Source of the DNA: Acidimicrobiia bacterium
GTDB lineage: Bacteria > Actinomycetota > Acidimicrobiia > IMCC26256 > PALSA-555
Assembly: GCA_035948415.1 (NCBI GenBank)
Contig: DASZJD010000126.1
Coordinates: 1 to 40,155 of the forward strand
Direction: 5' to 3'
Length of the DNA stretch: 40,155 bases
Shown here: in pieces, positions 39,367 through 40,155 of the stretch
How positions within the stretch are numbered: position 1 is the stretch's first letter
How the letters are laid out: every line of letters starts with the position of its first letter
Notes under the pieces: model-generated
Told to the model about the DNA's origin: nothing
Database searches by the model: none
What the model saw: the letters and a program-made list of their open reading frames with translations, nothing else
Position numbers and translations under genes: made by a program

Positions 39367-40155
39367 ATGCGTCGATGGTCTCGGATCGCGCTCGCTTCGG
39401 CGGTCGTGGTCGCCGCGAGCGCGCTGGCGGCCGTGCCGAGCGGCGCGAGCTGGGACCGGGTTTCTAGCGCGCCGGCCGGAGCCGGACACAGGCCCGGATC
39501 GCCCACCGCGGCGGGCTGCGATCCGCTCGATCCGTCGCTCTGCCTGCTGCCCTTCCCCGACAACTACTTCACCGTGGCCGACCCGAGCTCGCCGACCGGT
39601 CTGCGACTCCACTTCACCACCGACCAGCTTCCGTCGAACGTCTCGGGCGTACCAATCGACCCGACGGACTGGAACCGCAGCGACGGCTTCAGCCCCGGTT
39701 CGCTCATCATGACGCTCGTGCCCGGGATCGATCTGCAGCGGAGCGGCCTCGCGCCGATCACCGACATCGGCCGGTCGCTGGCGCCGAGTGCTCCCGCCGT
39801 GCTGCTCGATACCGTCACACGCCAGCGAGTGCCGTACTGGGCCGAGCTCGACACCTGGAACAACAATCCGGCGACACGAGCGCTCGTAATCCGCCCGGCT
39901 CGTGACTTCACCGAGGGCCATCGGATCGTCGTGGCCCTGCGCAACCTCCGGGATTCGTCCGGCGAAACCATCCCGGCGTCGGACGCATTCACGGCCCTGC
40001 GTGATCACGAGCCGCGCCAGGAAGCCGAAGGGGTTCGCTCGCGCCGACCGTCGATGGAACACATCTTCGCTGACCTCGCGCGTTCTGGTGTCGAACGGCA
40101 GGATCTCTATCTTGCGTGGGACTTCACCATTGCGAGCGAGCAGGGGCTCGCGGGC
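39367..40155 (+). CDS. large secreted protein, N-terminal part (lipase/Ig-like group), runs off the window
   Basis: ATG 39367 opens a frame that continues without stop to base 40155 (263 codons). MRRWSRIALASAVVVAASAL is a signal peptide. The mature part has CDPLDPSLCLLPFPDNYFTV, then PIDPTDWNRSDGFSPGSLIM, then PITDIGRSLAPSAPAVLLDT, RVPYWAELDTWNNNPATRAL, and later FTEGHRIVVALRNLRDSSGE and YLAWDFTIASEQGLAG. This series of blocks is widely conserved in a class of actinobacterial secreted proteins that resemble the bacterial virulence-factor lipase N-terminal region or Ig-like repeat proteins. The catalytic part, if any, is beyond the window. Confidence 0.78.
   Translation, partial: MRRWSRIALASAVVVAASALAAVPSGASWDRVSSAPAGAGHRPGSPTAAGCDPLDPSLCLLPFPDNYFTVADPSSPTGLRLHFTTDQLPSNVSGVPIDPTDWNRSDGFSPGSLIMTLVPGIDLQRSGLAPITDIGRSLAPSAPAVLLDTVTRQRVPYWAELDTWNNNPATRALVIRPARDFTEGHRIVVALRNLRDSSGETIPASDAFTALRDHEPRQEAEGVRSRRPSMEHIFADLARSGVERQDLYLAWDFTIASEQGLAG

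Noticed and set aside
1-40155. tRNA, rRNA, CRISPR, insertion sequence or prophage
   Set aside because: I looked for tRNA-like T-arm sequences, regularly spaced repeats, transposase-like proteins and phage structural genes and found none.

Overview
The window is high-GC DNA with dense genes on both strands, no rRNA, tRNA, CRISPR array, insertion sequence or phage gene. The gene content suggests an actinobacterium, most likely of the Acidimicrobiia: a luciferase-like F420-type oxidoreductase, DUF6777, DUF3761, DUF4395 and DUF2277 proteins, GTG/TTG starts, and many start codons that lack a Shine-Dalgarno sequence but carry a TAnnnT box 6-10 nt upstream (leaderless-type starts). The lineage is an inference from gene content, not from a marker gene.

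Layout. 1-7.7 kb: end of a HAD phosphatase, a secreted alpha/beta hydrolase, a VOC protein, a frameshifted LLM oxidoreductase, a CPBP protease, a secreted helical protein, a SnoaL-like protein, a coiled-coil protein, a proline-rich membrane protein and a nitroreductase. 7.7-12.4 kb: small hypothetical genes (one with a likely frame break), a VOC protein, a D-aminoacylase-type amidohydrolase, a membrane diguanylate cyclase and a GNAT acetyltransferase. 12.5-18.5 kb: a small protein made of two helix-turn-helix-like repeats, divergent from a PAS-PAS-GGDEF-EAL protein, then a broken small gene, a large HAE3/MMPL-type RND exporter and a small alpha/beta-barrel-like protein. 18.7-23.4 kb: a DUF6777 membrane-anchored protein divergent from a protein with a 64-residue SH3-like tandem repeat, a coupled DUF1330-sulfatase pair, and a HiPIP-like four-cysteine protein. 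23.5-31.3 kb: RDD membrane protein, solitary ParB-like protein, zinc alcohol dehydrogenase divergent from a PhyH-type dioxygenase, a stand-alone LigD-type polymerase, an alpha/beta hydrolase, a PKD-like secreted protein and a VOC protein. 31.5-40.2 kb: DUF4395 protein with a recognisable promoter, a six-Asp-box beta-propeller overlapping a MoaD/ThiS-like ubiquitin-fold protein that ends in Gly-Gly, a DUF3761 lipoprotein, a thioredoxin-fold protein, DUF2277, a GDSL lipase, two overlapping VOC genes, an amidase, and the start of a large secreted protein that runs off the window.

How the genes work together. There is no single large operon. Short coupled units are visible: DUF1330+sulfatase (TAATG), propeller+MoaD-like (ATGA), VOC+VOC (ATGA) followed by the amidase. 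Two c-di-GMP enzymes lie within 4.6 kb. Most other genes are stand-alone soil/aquatic heterotroph functions (small-molecule hydrolysis, oxidation, export). Three loci (near 1950, 7997 and 15298) look like single-base reading-frame breaks in or beside G-runs, so sequence error should be considered before calling them pseudogenes. The most promising little-described items are the propeller/MoaD-like pair and the SH3-repeat protein facing DUF6777.
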